From Halpernia humi (lineage in GTDB: Bacteria > Bacteroidota > Bacteroidia > Flavobacteriales > Weeksellaceae): a stretch of 64,000 nt of DNA. Below, one piece after another: positions 40,318-46,794 of the stretch; the stretch's first letter is position 1, and each line of letters starts with the position of its first letter. A program made the position numbers and the translations under genes. The stretch covers positions 62,001-126,000 of the forward strand of contig NZ_FNUS01000006.1 in NCBI RefSeq assembly GCF_900108025.1, in the 5' to 3' direction. Under the pieces are notes generated by a model. It saw only the letters and a program-made list of their open reading frames with translations. It searched no databases and was not told the DNA's origin.

Positions 40318-41796
40318 TTATGTCGTTTCAATTTTTACTATTTCTTGGCCTTGCTCGCCCAAATAATAATTGAGTAATTTTTCGTAAACTTTGTAGCCAT
40401 CATCTACATTTGTGAAAATTATTAGGCCTTTTTTTGTTTTCGGAAATATAAAAAAAATGGTTTGCACGCCTTTATCTGCGCCTCCGTGAGATATTGCAAA
40501 ATCTCCATTTTTGAAATTGTAGATTTCAAAACCGAGCCCAAAATGTTTGCCGTTTTTTGTGGCGACTTGCGGTGAAACCATTTCAGCGAAAACTTGGTCT
40601 GAAAGATTGCCACCATTCATTACATTCACTAGAAATTTCCCGTAATCTTCAATACTCGTCGTTAAATCATCTGCTGCATTTGGTGTTAAATTTTTTAAAC
40701 TTTTGTAAGCATTTCCATCTTTATCATAACCAATTGCCAATCTTGAAGTGTCTAAATTTTTGGTCCAAACAAAACTTGTATCTTCCATTTTAAGTGGTTT
40801 AAAAACAAGTTCTTCCGCTAATTTTTGCAGTGATTTATTGAATTTTTTCTCCAAGGCTTTTCTTAAATATTCATAGCCTTCACCAGAATATTGGTATTTT
40901 GTTCCAGGTTCAAACTGAAAATTTAGTTTTTTACTTTCATTCATAAACCGCCAATTTGGGAAACCTGTTTGATGGCTCAAGATTATGCGTGTCGTTAATT
41001 CTTTATTTCGAGGATCATTTACAACATCAGGATCTGTGTAATATTTGTAAACGGGTTCATCTAAACTCCATTTTCCTAAACTTACTAATTTCAGCGCAAC
41101 CATTGCTGTTACTGGTTTTGTGAGCGATGCCACATTAAAAATGGTATTGTATGGTGCAGAAATTCCTTTTTTTATTTCTCCGAAAACCTTTACTTTTTGT
41201 AGTTTTCCGTTTTCTATAATTCCAAGTCCTAAAGTTGGTATTTTATTTTCTTGAAGCCATTTTTCGGTTTCTTGGTCGTTTTCAAAAATGGTTTTTTCTG
41301 GTTTTCTATTTTCGTAAGTTTTGTGGTCAAAACTGATGGAAGTGGCTAATTTCCATTCGCCGTTTTGTATTTCCCAAACATTGGTGAATTTTGCTATTCC
41401 GGCTTGGCTCTCCCGTTTTTCGGAAAATATATGTGCACCATTTTGCACGGCTGCGTAAAGAAGACCGTTTCTATAGAGCGGAAAAATTTCGGTGCTTTCT
41501 TTTACTAAAGATCTTTTTACCTGTCTGGTTTCTGGGTTTTTGCATAGTCCATTTTTTAAATCAAAAAGAAATTTGGTTTTATCTGAAATTCCGTCTTTAT
41601 CATGATAAAATTTGAAATCTTCGCTTAAAGATTTGTCGTATTGCGAAATATTGCAAGTATTAAAACCAACATTAAATAGCAAACTATCTTGTGATAGAAT
41701 GGTTTTGTAGAGATCTGAATTTTTGCTGACTTGCGCGCTTGTTTTTGAACTTGTAAAGAGTGCAACCAAACTGAATATTAGAATAGATTTTGTCAT
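40318..41796 (-). CDS. Secreted serine hydrolase (class C beta-lactamase fold) with N-terminal SnoaL/DUF4440-like domain
   Basis: The product has 492 residues with a signal peptide (cleaved near SAQ at 20-22). Residues about 27-160 resemble a nuclear-transport-factor-2-like DUF4440 domain (LYKTILSQDSLLFNVGFNTCNISQYDKSLSEDFKFYHDKDG, then FTNVWEIQNGEWKLATSISFDH). The C-terminal part is the beta-lactamase/D-alanyl-carboxypeptidase fold with S-x-x-K (Ser224, Lys227 in VASLTKPV), Tyr303 in YQYSGEGY and H-G-G (437-439). Such enzymes act as esterases, peptidases or penicillin-binding-like proteins. The fusion order is notable. A minus-strand single gene; the next upstream gene is about 97 bases away. 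No specific substrate can be given. Confidence 0.88.
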   Translation of the reverse strand: MTKSILIFSLVALFTSSKTSAQVSKNSDLYKTILSQDSLLFNVGFNTCNISQYDKSLSEDFKFYHDKDGISDKTKFLFDLKNGLCKNPETRQVKRSLVKESTEIFPLYRNGLLYAAVQNGAHIFSEKRESQAGIAKFTNVWEIQNGEWKLATSISFDHKTYENRKPEKTIFENDQETEKWLQENKIPTLGLGIIENGKLQKVKVFGEIKKGISAPYNTIFNVASLTKPVTAMVALKLVSLGKWSLDEPVYKYYTDPDVVNDPRNKELTTRIILSHQTGFPNWRFMNESKKLNFQFEPGTKYQYSGEGYEYLRKALEKKFNKSLQKLAEELVFKPLKMEDTSFVWTKNLDTSRLAIGYDKDGNAYKSLKNLTPNAADDLTTSIEDYGKFLVNVMNGGNLSDQVFAEMVSPQVATKNGKHFGLGFEIYNFKNGDFAISHGGADKGVQTIFFIFPKTKKGLIIFTNVDDGYKVYEKLLNYYLGEQGQEIVKIETT

Positions 41797-41893
41797 ACTG
41801 GTTTTCGTTTTTTTTATTGTGCAAAGATTGAAAACGCAGTCATTTTAAACTAAAAAAATGCCCGACAATGACCCGACAAAACCCTGACAAATA

Positions 41894-42466
41894 TTATAAC
41901 ATACTGAAATTCAATTTATAATAAAGTTTTTGGTTTCGGTCTAATTCTATCGCATTTCTAATGATAAGAAATACATTTGATAAAATAATTAAAATTAAGA
42001 GTACCAAAGTGAACTTATTTCCAAGTTTTAAAAAAAGCCCTAAAATAAAAATTATAGGTGCGGAAATCGACCAAATAATTTGCAATGAAATGATTTGTTT
42101 TGTGATAGCATTTGTTTGCTTCATAGTGTACATCAACATTGCCGGTATTAAAAAGTTTAAAAGCGGAAGTATTATAAACGGAATTGAAGACAGATTGATT
42201 AATTTTAATTTGGAAAAATTGATTGGTAACTCTTCTGGCGAATTTTCATTTTCACTAAGTTCGGAGTTTTCATTTGCTTCCATTTTTTTGTTTAATAATT
42301 TCGTTTCAGGAATATTTAATTCTTTAGCCAAAGCGCGAAGTGTGAAACCTTTTGGATCTTTTCCTGATTCAATTCTCTGAATGGTGCGCACTGAAACCCC
42401 TGATTTTTCTGATAATTCTTCTTGAGTGAGATTTTGTAATTCTCTAATTGTCTTTAATTTTGACAT
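41894..42466 (-). CDS. XRE-family transcriptional regulator with C-terminal membrane segments
   Basis: The product has 190 residues with a helix-turn-helix at the N-terminus (LKTIRELQNLTQEELSEKSGVSVRTIQRIESGKDPKGFTLRALAKELNIPE, about 4-54), a short acidic linker (about 60-82) and four hydrophobic segments between about 90 and 175. Membrane-bound XRE regulators with DUF4870-like four-helix tails occur in Flavobacteriia. It may control a nearby transport or envelope function, but no target is visible; it is near the serine hydrolase and the TRIC channel, on the same strand as both. No operator was identified. Confidence 0.85.
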   Translation of the reverse strand: MSKLKTIRELQNLTQEELSEKSGVSVRTIQRIESGKDPKGFTLRALAKELNIPETKLLNKKMEANENSELSENENSPEELPINFSKLKLINLSSIPFIILPLLNFLIPAMLMYTMKQTNAITKQIISLQIIWSISAPIIFILGLFLKLGNKFTLVLLILIILSNVFLIIRNAIELDRNQKLYYKLNFSML

Positions 42467-42655
42467 TTTTTGTAAATTAAAATTTTCTTAAAAATATAAA
42501 TTTTTGTTTAATTAAAACCTATTTTCTTCTGCTCAATAATTGAAAAAAGCAATTTAAAGATGTAAGTTGATTTTGATTATTTTGTAAATTTTTTACGGAT
42601 AAAACGCAAAGATGATAACTATAAAAAGAAAACAAAATTCTACTTTTAAAATAAG

Positions 42656-43291
42656 TTACATTTCTGTATTATGCTTATTCGACCAATAAAATTTGGGAAT
42701 TTCCCATTGATATTTTACGGCTAAAGTGCGAACCACGACAATGGTAACAATTGTGAAAATTTGCACGAAAGCGTAGGAAAAACTTAAATATTTTACAGCA
42801 AATAAAAACACTGTGCCACCAACTAAGCAGGCTGTAGCGTATATTTCTTTTCTAAAAATCAGTGGAATTCTATTCAATAAAATATCTCTGATAATTCCAC
42901 CAAAACAACCAGTAATTGTTCCTAAAGTAAGACAAATAATGGGGTGCAAATGCGCCGAAAGTCCTTTCTGAACACCGATAATTGTGAATAATCCCAAACC
43001 AAAACTATCAAATAAAAATAAAGTTACCCGAAATTTTTTCTCAAAAGATTTCACGAGCATTGCCAACATACAAGAGGCGAAAATGACGCCGCAAATAAAA
43101 ACATCGTGCATCCAAAAAACGGGAATACCAAGTAAAATATCACGCACAGTTCCGCCACCAATAGATGTTACAAAAGCAATAATTAAAACTCCAAACGGAT
43201 CAAATCGTTTTTGCATTGCCGCAAAAGCGCCAGACATAGCGAATGAGATGGTTCCTAAAATTTCGATTATAAAGTTTAATTGTTCGTGCAT
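42656..43291 (-). CDS. TRIC-type trimeric intracellular cation channel family protein (UPF0126)
   Basis: This 211-residue membrane protein has seven helices in two repeats. Both repeats carry the typical glycine motif: SGAFAAMQKRFDPFGVLIIAFVTSIGGGTVRDILLG (first) and GTITGCFGGIIRDILLNRIPLIFRKEIYATACLVGG (second). Homologues form potassium-permeable trimers (prokaryotic TRIC) with a GGG-x-x-R-D kink in each repeat. The physiological role in bacteria is uncertain. No operon partner is visible: about 190 bases separate it from the XRE regulator gene, and the other side faces the tRNA region. Confidence 0.92.
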   Translation of the reverse strand: MHEQLNFIIEILGTISFAMSGAFAAMQKRFDPFGVLIIAFVTSIGGGTVRDILLGIPVFWMHDVFICGVIFASCMLAMLVKSFEKKFRVTLFLFDSFGLGLFTIIGVQKGLSAHLHPIICLTLGTITGCFGGIIRDILLNRIPLIFRKEIYATACLVGGTVFLFAVKYLSFSYAFVQIFTIVTIVVVRTLAVKYQWEIPKFYWSNKHNTEM

Positions 43292-43423
43292 TTAAGATTT
43301 TAATAAATAATTTATAGGTTCGCAATTTAGCCCTATTCTGAAACTAAAAAAAATATTTTTCTTTTTCTAATTTTATTAGTTTAAAAAAGCCATTTCTGTG
43401 GGCAAAATTCATAAAAATTTCAG

Positions 43424-43431
43424 TATTTTTG
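43424..43431 (+). promoter_or_regulatory. -7 element TATTTTTG of the left tRNA-Arg copy
   Basis: Exact TAnnTTTG match in the left direct repeat, 25 bases before the tRNA-like sequence. The same element is at 43911-43918 before the intact tRNA. Confidence 0.6.
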
Positions 43432-43456
43432 CACTCGGTAATAATTTATAAATTTT

Positions 43457-43550
43457 GGCTGCGTAGTTCAACTGGATACCTGTCTGCCGACAGGCAGGGA
43501 ATATCAGATTTCGGCTCTGAGGGTTGGGGGTTCGAATCCTTTTTTAGTCA
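43457..43550 (+). pseudogene. Interrupted tRNA-Arg (TCG) copy
   Basis: The sequence matches the intact tRNA-Arg downstream from ggctgcg to ttcgaatcc, including the anticodon arm tcaga-tttcggc-tctga. It is broken in two ways: a 20-bp palindrome is inserted in the D-arm side (43479-43498), and the 3' acceptor strand reads ttttttagtca instead of cttcgcggtca, so it no longer pairs with ggctgcg. It is probably not a functional tRNA. Confidence 0.9.
43479..43498. repeat. 20-bp palindrome inserted in tRNA copy
   Basis: The insertion cctgtctgccgacaggcagg can fold into an 8-bp hairpin (cctgtctg with caggcagg, one G-T pair, loop ccga). Flanking bases actggata and gaatatcag are contiguous in the intact tRNA, so the insertion is clean, without target duplication. 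Confidence 0.9.
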
Positions 43551-43608
43551 TGTAAAGAGAGAATTTTTACGCTTTTATATCGAAATTTTTTAATAAATTT
43601 TATTTGAA

Positions 43609-43875
43609 ATGACTGAAGTGGAATATTTCGTTTATGTATTGAAAAGTGAAGTTGATGGAAGATTATATAAGGGGCAAACTTCAAATTTAGAGAAGAGATT
43701 AAAGGAGCACAATTCAGGCAAAACTAAATCAACGAAAGGTTTTATTCCATGGAGATTGGTGTATTTTGAAATTTTTGCAAGTAGAGAAGAAGCACTTCTT
43801 CGAGAAAAATATTTTAAAAGTGGTATAGGTCGAGAATTTTTAAAGGAGATGTTAAATAGAAATCAGTTGCAATAA
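43609..43875 (+). CDS. GIY-YIG domain nuclease (small, stand-alone)
   Basis: The product is an 88-residue protein that is almost only a GIY-YIG (URI/UvrC-type) domain: VEYFVYVLKSEVDGRLYKGQT gives the two strands with VYV and LYKG in place of GIY and YIG, then NLEKRLKEHNSGKTKSTKG with the conserved Arg and the H-N-S-G, PWRLVYFEIFASREEALLREKYFKSGIGREFLKE with the catalytic Glu. The S-T-K-G-x-x-P-W-x-L-V-Y-F pattern matches the group common in Bacteroidota, where such genes are often found near RNA genes, to my recollection. It lies between a broken and an intact tRNA-Arg, and 58 bases separate the broken copy from the ATG. Nuclease activity and homing are inferred. Confidence 0.9.
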   Translation: MTEVEYFVYVLKSEVDGRLYKGQTSNLEKRLKEHNSGKTKSTKGFIPWRLVYFEIFASREEALLREKYFKSGIGREFLKEMLNRNQLQ

Positions 43876-43890
43876 ATTAAATCTAAAAGT

Positions 43891-44006
43891 AAAATTCATA
43901 AATATTTCAGTATTTTTGCAACCGGTAATAATTTATAAATTTTGGCTGCGTAGTTCAACTGGATAGAATATCAGATTTCGGCTCTGAGGGTTGGGGGTTC
44001 GAATCC
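43891..44006. repeat. Direct repeat, right copy (with intact tRNA-Arg)
   Basis: Right-hand copy of 43404-43540. It contains the promoter and the intact tRNA-Arg, without the 20-bp palindrome. Confidence 0.9.
43911..43918 (+). promoter_or_regulatory. -7 element TATTTTTG of the intact tRNA-Arg
   Basis: Exact TAnnTTTG match, 25 bases upstream of the first base of the tRNA. The GIY-YIG gene ends 35 bases before it. Confidence 0.65.
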
Positions 44007-44017
44007 CTTCGCGGTCA
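43944..44017 (+). tRNA. tRNA-Arg (anticodon TCG)
   Basis: The 74 bases fold as a cloverleaf: acceptor ggctgcg with cgcggtc (two G-T pairs), D-arm, anticodon stem tcaga/tctga with loop tttcggc (anticodon TCG), and T-arm gggggttcgaatcccc-like with ttcgaat. The discriminator base is A; the CCA end is not encoded. It should read CGN arginine codons. A strong terminator follows. Confidence 0.92.
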
Positions 44018-44020
44018 CAA

Positions 44021-44058
44021 AAAAAGACAGGAAAGTCATTAGATTTTCCTGTCTTTTT
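44021..44058 (+). terminator. Terminator of the tRNA-Arg
   Basis: A 14-bp stem (aaaaagacaggaaa with tttcctgtcttttt) with a 10-base loop and trailing T residues lies directly after the tRNA. Because A- and T-runs flank both sides it may also stop the convergent marR transcript. Confidence 0.9.
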
Positions 44059-44076
44059 ATTTAGGTAGAAAGAATG

Positions 44077-44511
44077 TTACTTTAATAATTTTAGAAATAA
44101 TTTATCTACTAGAATTTTTAAATCTTCGAGTTCTTCATCTGTCAGATTTAGTTTTTCCTTCATTTTTAAAGGAATTTCGCAGGCTTGGATTTTTAGATCT
44201 TGTCCGTTTTTTGTTAAAAAAATTTCTACTGATCGCTCATCACAAGTTTTTCTCTGTCGTGAAATATATTTCTTGGCTTCTAATCTTTTAAGCAAAGGCG
44301 TTATAGTGCCGCTGTCTAGAAAAAGTTTTTCTCCAATTTGGTTTACGGTTAATCCATCTTTTTCCCAAAGCACCATTAAAACTAAATATTGCGAGTACGT
44401 AATATCCAATTTTTCTAAAAGTGGCCGGTACAAACCAATCATCTCCTTTGAAATCACATAAAGTGGAAAACAAATTTGATTTTCGAGTTTTGGTGGAATC
44501 GGATTTTCCAT
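44077..44511 (-). CDS. MarR family regulator, OhrR-like
   Basis: This 144-residue winged-helix regulator has N-terminal LENQICFPLYVISKEMIGLYRPLLEKLDITYSQYLVLMVLWE and HTH region LTVNQIGEKLFLDSGTITPLLKRLEAKKYISRQR, as in OhrR. Cys14 in N-Q-I-C-F-P-L-Y corresponds to the peroxide-sensing Cys of OhrR (usually L-C-F-A-L-Y). OhrR-type proteins repress a thiol peroxidase gene (ohr) and leave DNA when the Cys is oxidised by organic peroxide. Here no ohr gene is near; instead a nitroreductase gene lies 25 bases upstream in the same direction. An OhrR-like palindrome (CAATT-A-AATTG) lies in the promoter of that operon, which supports autoregulation. Confidence 0.9.
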   Translation of the reverse strand: MENPIPPKLENQICFPLYVISKEMIGLYRPLLEKLDITYSQYLVLMVLWEKDGLTVNQIGEKLFLDSGTITPLLKRLEAKKYISRQRKTCDERSVEIFLTKNGQDLKIQACEIPLKMKEKLNLTDEELEDLKILVDKLFLKLLK

Positions 44512-44536
44512 TAATGTTTAAATTAAATTTTAGAAA

Positions 44537-45169
44537 TTATCTTCTAATAATAAATTCCTCCATCGGAATTCTCACTTTTTTCATGTGCGCCAAATAATCA
44601 TTCGTACTATCTCGGTAACCTAAATAAAGCAATGTAACGCTCTTTAAGCCTAATTCTTTTAAGTTTAAAATTTCATCTACAACGGCGTTGCTAAAACCTT
44701 CTGCTGGTGTAGAATCCACTTTTAATTCTGCTGCTTGCGCCATTGCTAAACCAAGAGCGATATAACTTTGTCTGGCAGTATGTGCAAAATGTTCTTCTTT
44801 TGTTTGCCCGTTATAAAGTTCTTTAATTTTGTCGGTATAACTGCTAAATCTTCCTCTTGGCAAATCTCTCACATCTGTGTGATGGTCGTACACTTTATCA
44901 ATTTTTTCATCCGAATAACTGTCCCAAGCGGCAAAAACCAAAACTTGTGAGCAATCTCTCATCACTTCAGGATTTAGCGCGCCTTTTACCATTTTTTCTT
45001 TTAATTCCTGATTTTCTACCACGATAATTCTAAATGGTTGTAAACCCGATGAAGTTGGTGCTAATCTCGCCGCTTCTAAAATTTTATCTAAATCTTCTTG
45101 TGATACTTTTTTTGTGGAATCATAGGCTTTTACAGCGTGTCTCCAATTTAGGTTTTCTATTAATGACAT
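44537..45169 (-). CDS. Nitroreductase family NAD(P)H oxidoreductase (NfsB-like)
   Basis: This 210-residue FMN-dependent homodimeric oxidoreductase shows typical segments: NWRHAVKAYDSTKKVSQEDLDKILEAARLAPTSSGLQPFRIIVVENQELK (FMN phosphate and flavin contacts), RQSYIALGLAMAQAAELKVDSTPAEGF and GLKSVTLLYLGYRDSTNDYLAHMKKVR. Such enzymes reduce nitroaromatics and quinones with NAD(P)H. Its gene is the first of an operon with an OhrR-like regulator, so it probably responds to organic peroxides or electrophiles. Its promoter and operator are readable at 45192-45220. Confidence 0.94.
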   Translation of the reverse strand: MSLIENLNWRHAVKAYDSTKKVSQEDLDKILEAARLAPTSSGLQPFRIIVVENQELKEKMVKGALNPEVMRDCSQVLVFAAWDSYSDEKIDKVYDHHTDVRDLPRGRFSSYTDKIKELYNGQTKEEHFAHTARQSYIALGLAMAQAAELKVDSTPAEGFSNAVVDEILNLKELGLKSVTLLYLGYRDSTNDYLAHMKKVRIPMEEFIIRR

Positions 45170-45191
45170 AATTTTTTATTTAATATTTTTG

Positions 45192-45220
45192 CAAATGTAG
45201 CACGCAATTAAATTGTGCGC
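45192..45220 (-). promoter_or_regulatory. Promoter and OhrR-like operator of the nitroreductase-marR operon
   Basis: On the minus strand TACATTTG (45199-45192) is an exact -7 element, 22 bases before the ATG. The palindrome CAATT-A-AATTG (45205-45215, extended imperfectly to 45200-45220) lies between it and a TTG located 20 bases from the -7 box. It resembles the OhrR box TACAATT-AATTGTA. Confidence 0.7.
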
Positions 45221-45288
45221 AATTTGATTTGATAGATTATATCTAAAAGCTCTATTCTTCCGTTTTAAAAATCAATTTTGCTTAAGGT

Positions 45289-45753
45289 TTAAAGTTTCTT
45301 GCCAGTTAAAGGTTCAATTAATATAGGAACTTTATTTGATGTTTTTTTATAAAATCCATCAGCGATTACGTTCATCCCGAAGCCACAAGAATTATAATCT
45401 GCCGCTTTTTCTGTAACTATTATTCCCTTTTTATTAAAATCAAAAATAATTTTGCAAGTCGAACTCAATTCTGAAATTTTATAAATCGCCCGATTATTTT
45501 TATAAATTAAAGTATCTACAAATGAGCCAGAGTTATAACTTGGCGCACCCTTATTCACCTCAAATGTCATTATAATTTTTTCTGAGTTCAATTTTTTAAC
45601 CTGAATTTTTCCGAAATATCCATAAATCTCGCCATCTTTTTTAATGGTTTTACTTTTTAAATGGTAAGTTCCGGTGGGATTCAGTTTCTCTTCTTTAGCA
45701 TTAAAACTTGTGATTACGAGTACTGAAATTAGAAATACAAAAGAAAATTTCAT
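45289..45753 (-). CDS. Secreted hypothetical protein
   Basis: The product has 154 residues with a signal peptide (hydrophobic residues 3-18). The mature part is beta-rich, with TGTYHLKSKTIKKDGEIYGYFGKIQVKKL near its start and FNKKGIIVTEKAADYNSCGFGMNVIADGFYKK; two cysteines (SSTCKI and NSCGFG) could form a disulfide. A T-G-T-Y-x-L start followed by antiparallel strands is like small periplasmic beta-barrel or lipocalin-like proteins, but no family is recognised. It lies alone between yeiH and the nitroreductase operon. Confidence 0.7.
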   Translation of the reverse strand: MKFSFVFLISVLVITSFNAKEEKLNPTGTYHLKSKTIKKDGEIYGYFGKIQVKKLNSEKIIMTFEVNKGAPSYNSGSFVDTLIYKNNRAIYKISELSSTCKIIFDFNKKGIIVTEKAADYNSCGFGMNVIADGFYKKTSNKVPILIEPLTGKKL

Positions 45754-45787
45754 TTTAATAAATTAAAAAAAAATGGGTTATTAATTT

Positions 45788-46711
45788 TTAAAAATAAATA
45801 ATATAACCCAAAGCAAAAACTGAAATCGTTACCCAAAGTATCACCGCCAGCAAAATTGGTTTGTAACCTGTTTCTTTTAAATCTTTAAAATTGATGGTTG
45901 TTCCCACCAAAAAGAGCGTTACAACTAATAGTCTTTTTGAAATTAAAACAATATTTTCAGTAATTATTTTTGGAAGAATATCGAATGAATTTATAACAAT
46001 TGCCAAAATAAAAAGTCCGATAAAATAAGGGATTTTAATTTTTTCGCCTTTGCTTTTAAATAAAAACATAGATAAGATAGAAAGTGGAATAATCCATAAA
46101 GTTCTAGAAAGTTTCACCGTGGTGGCAATTCTCAAGGCTTCATCGCCATAGCCTAAAGCCGCACCCACAACGGAACTTGTGTCGTGAATGGCAACGGCGC
46201 ACCACAATCCAAACTGGTTTTGGCTTAAATTTAAAAAATGACCGAGTGGCGGAAAAATAAAAAGTGCAATAGAATTTAATAAAAAAACCACGCCCAAAGC
46301 AACGCTAATAGTTTTTGGTTCTGCTTTTATAACTGGCGCAACGGCCGCAATGGCACTTCCGCCGCAAATGGCTGTTCCAGAAGTTATTAGATGTCCCAAT
46401 TTTAGATCAATTTTCAAAATTCTGGAAAGTAAAATCCCCAGAGAAACTGTAATTAATATGGAGAAAAATGTTAAACTTAAACCCTCTTTTCCCGTTTCTA
46501 AAGTTTGTTTGATAAACATCCCAAAACCTAATCCTACAACCGCAATTTTCAACAAGTAAGAGATGGTTTTTTGGCTTTCTTTTTTATAAGGATGACTGAA
46601 AAAGAGCGCAAACACAAAACCGAATAAAAGCGCAACAGGACTGTTTAATACACCGAAAAATGACAATAATATAAATGAGAAAAATACCAATTGAACGATT
46701 TTGTTTTTCAT
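45788..46711 (-). CDS. YeiH family putative sulfate/thiol-type exporter (UPF0324)
   Basis: This 307-residue membrane protein of the YeiH/PSE family has ten hydrophobic segments. Signatures are GLGFGMFIKQTLETG, LILLGHLITSGTAICGGSAIAAVAPVIKAEP-type block (TSGTAICGGSAIAAVAP, with an aqueous cavity between helices) and HDTSSVVGAALGYGDEAL. The family is described as putative sulfate exporters, and in E. coli yeiH is paired with the LysR regulator YeiE. Here a LysR gene lies immediately upstream on the same strand. A palindromic T-N11-A box about 63 bases before the predicted transcription start supports control by that regulator. Substrate is not proven. Confidence 0.92.
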   Translation of the reverse strand: MKNKIVQLVFFSFILLSFFGVLNSPVALLFGFVFALFFSHPYKKESQKTISYLLKIAVVGLGFGMFIKQTLETGKEGLSLTFFSILITVSLGILLSRILKIDLKLGHLITSGTAICGGSAIAAVAPVIKAEPKTISVALGVVFLLNSIALFIFPPLGHFLNLSQNQFGLWCAVAIHDTSSVVGAALGYGDEALRIATTVKLSRTLWIIPLSILSMFLFKSKGEKIKIPYFIGLFILAIVINSFDILPKIITENIVLISKRLLVVTLFLVGTTINFKDLKETGYKPILLAVILWVTISVFALGYIIYF

Positions 46712-46728
46712 AAATTTTTTTTAGACTA

Positions 46729-46762
46729 CAAAGGTCTTTTATTTCAATAACTTTTTAGCAAA
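46729..46762 (-). promoter_or_regulatory. Promoter of yeiH (TTTG-N22-GACCTTTG)
   Basis: On the minus strand TTTG (46762-46759) and GACCTTTG (46736-46729, one mismatch to TAnnTTTG) are 22 bases apart, and the yeiH start follows 17 bases later. Confidence 0.55.
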
Positions 46763-46779
46763 TTAAATTTTGATATTGG

Positions 46780-46794
46780 ATAACTAAAAGTTAT
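46780..46794. promoter_or_regulatory. LysR-type T-N11-A box upstream of yeiH
   Basis: The perfect palindrome ataact-aaa-agttat contains TAACTAAAAGTTA, a 13-bp T-N11-A element. It overlaps the stop codon of the LysR gene (46784-46786) and lies about 63 bases upstream of the predicted yeiH transcription start, where LysR regulators usually bind. Confidence 0.65.

Larger units (their letters stand above)
43404..43540. repeat. Direct repeat, left copy (tRNA-Arg promoter plus tRNA body)
   Basis: From aaaattcata through the promoter and the tRNA-like body to ttcgaatcc, this stretch repeats 43891-44006 with few differences apart from a 20-bp insertion. The two copies bracket the GIY-YIG gene. Confidence 0.9.

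Noticed and set aside
41961-42380. 139-codon plus-strand frame opposite the XRE regulator
   Set aside because: The minus-strand frame has a clear helix-turn-helix and membrane segments; the opposite frame has no features.
43457-43550. Second functional tRNA-Arg or intron-bearing tRNA
   Set aside because: The insertion is in the D-arm side and not at the anticodon loop, and the 3' acceptor strand no longer pairs, so neither an intact tRNA nor a typical intron fits.
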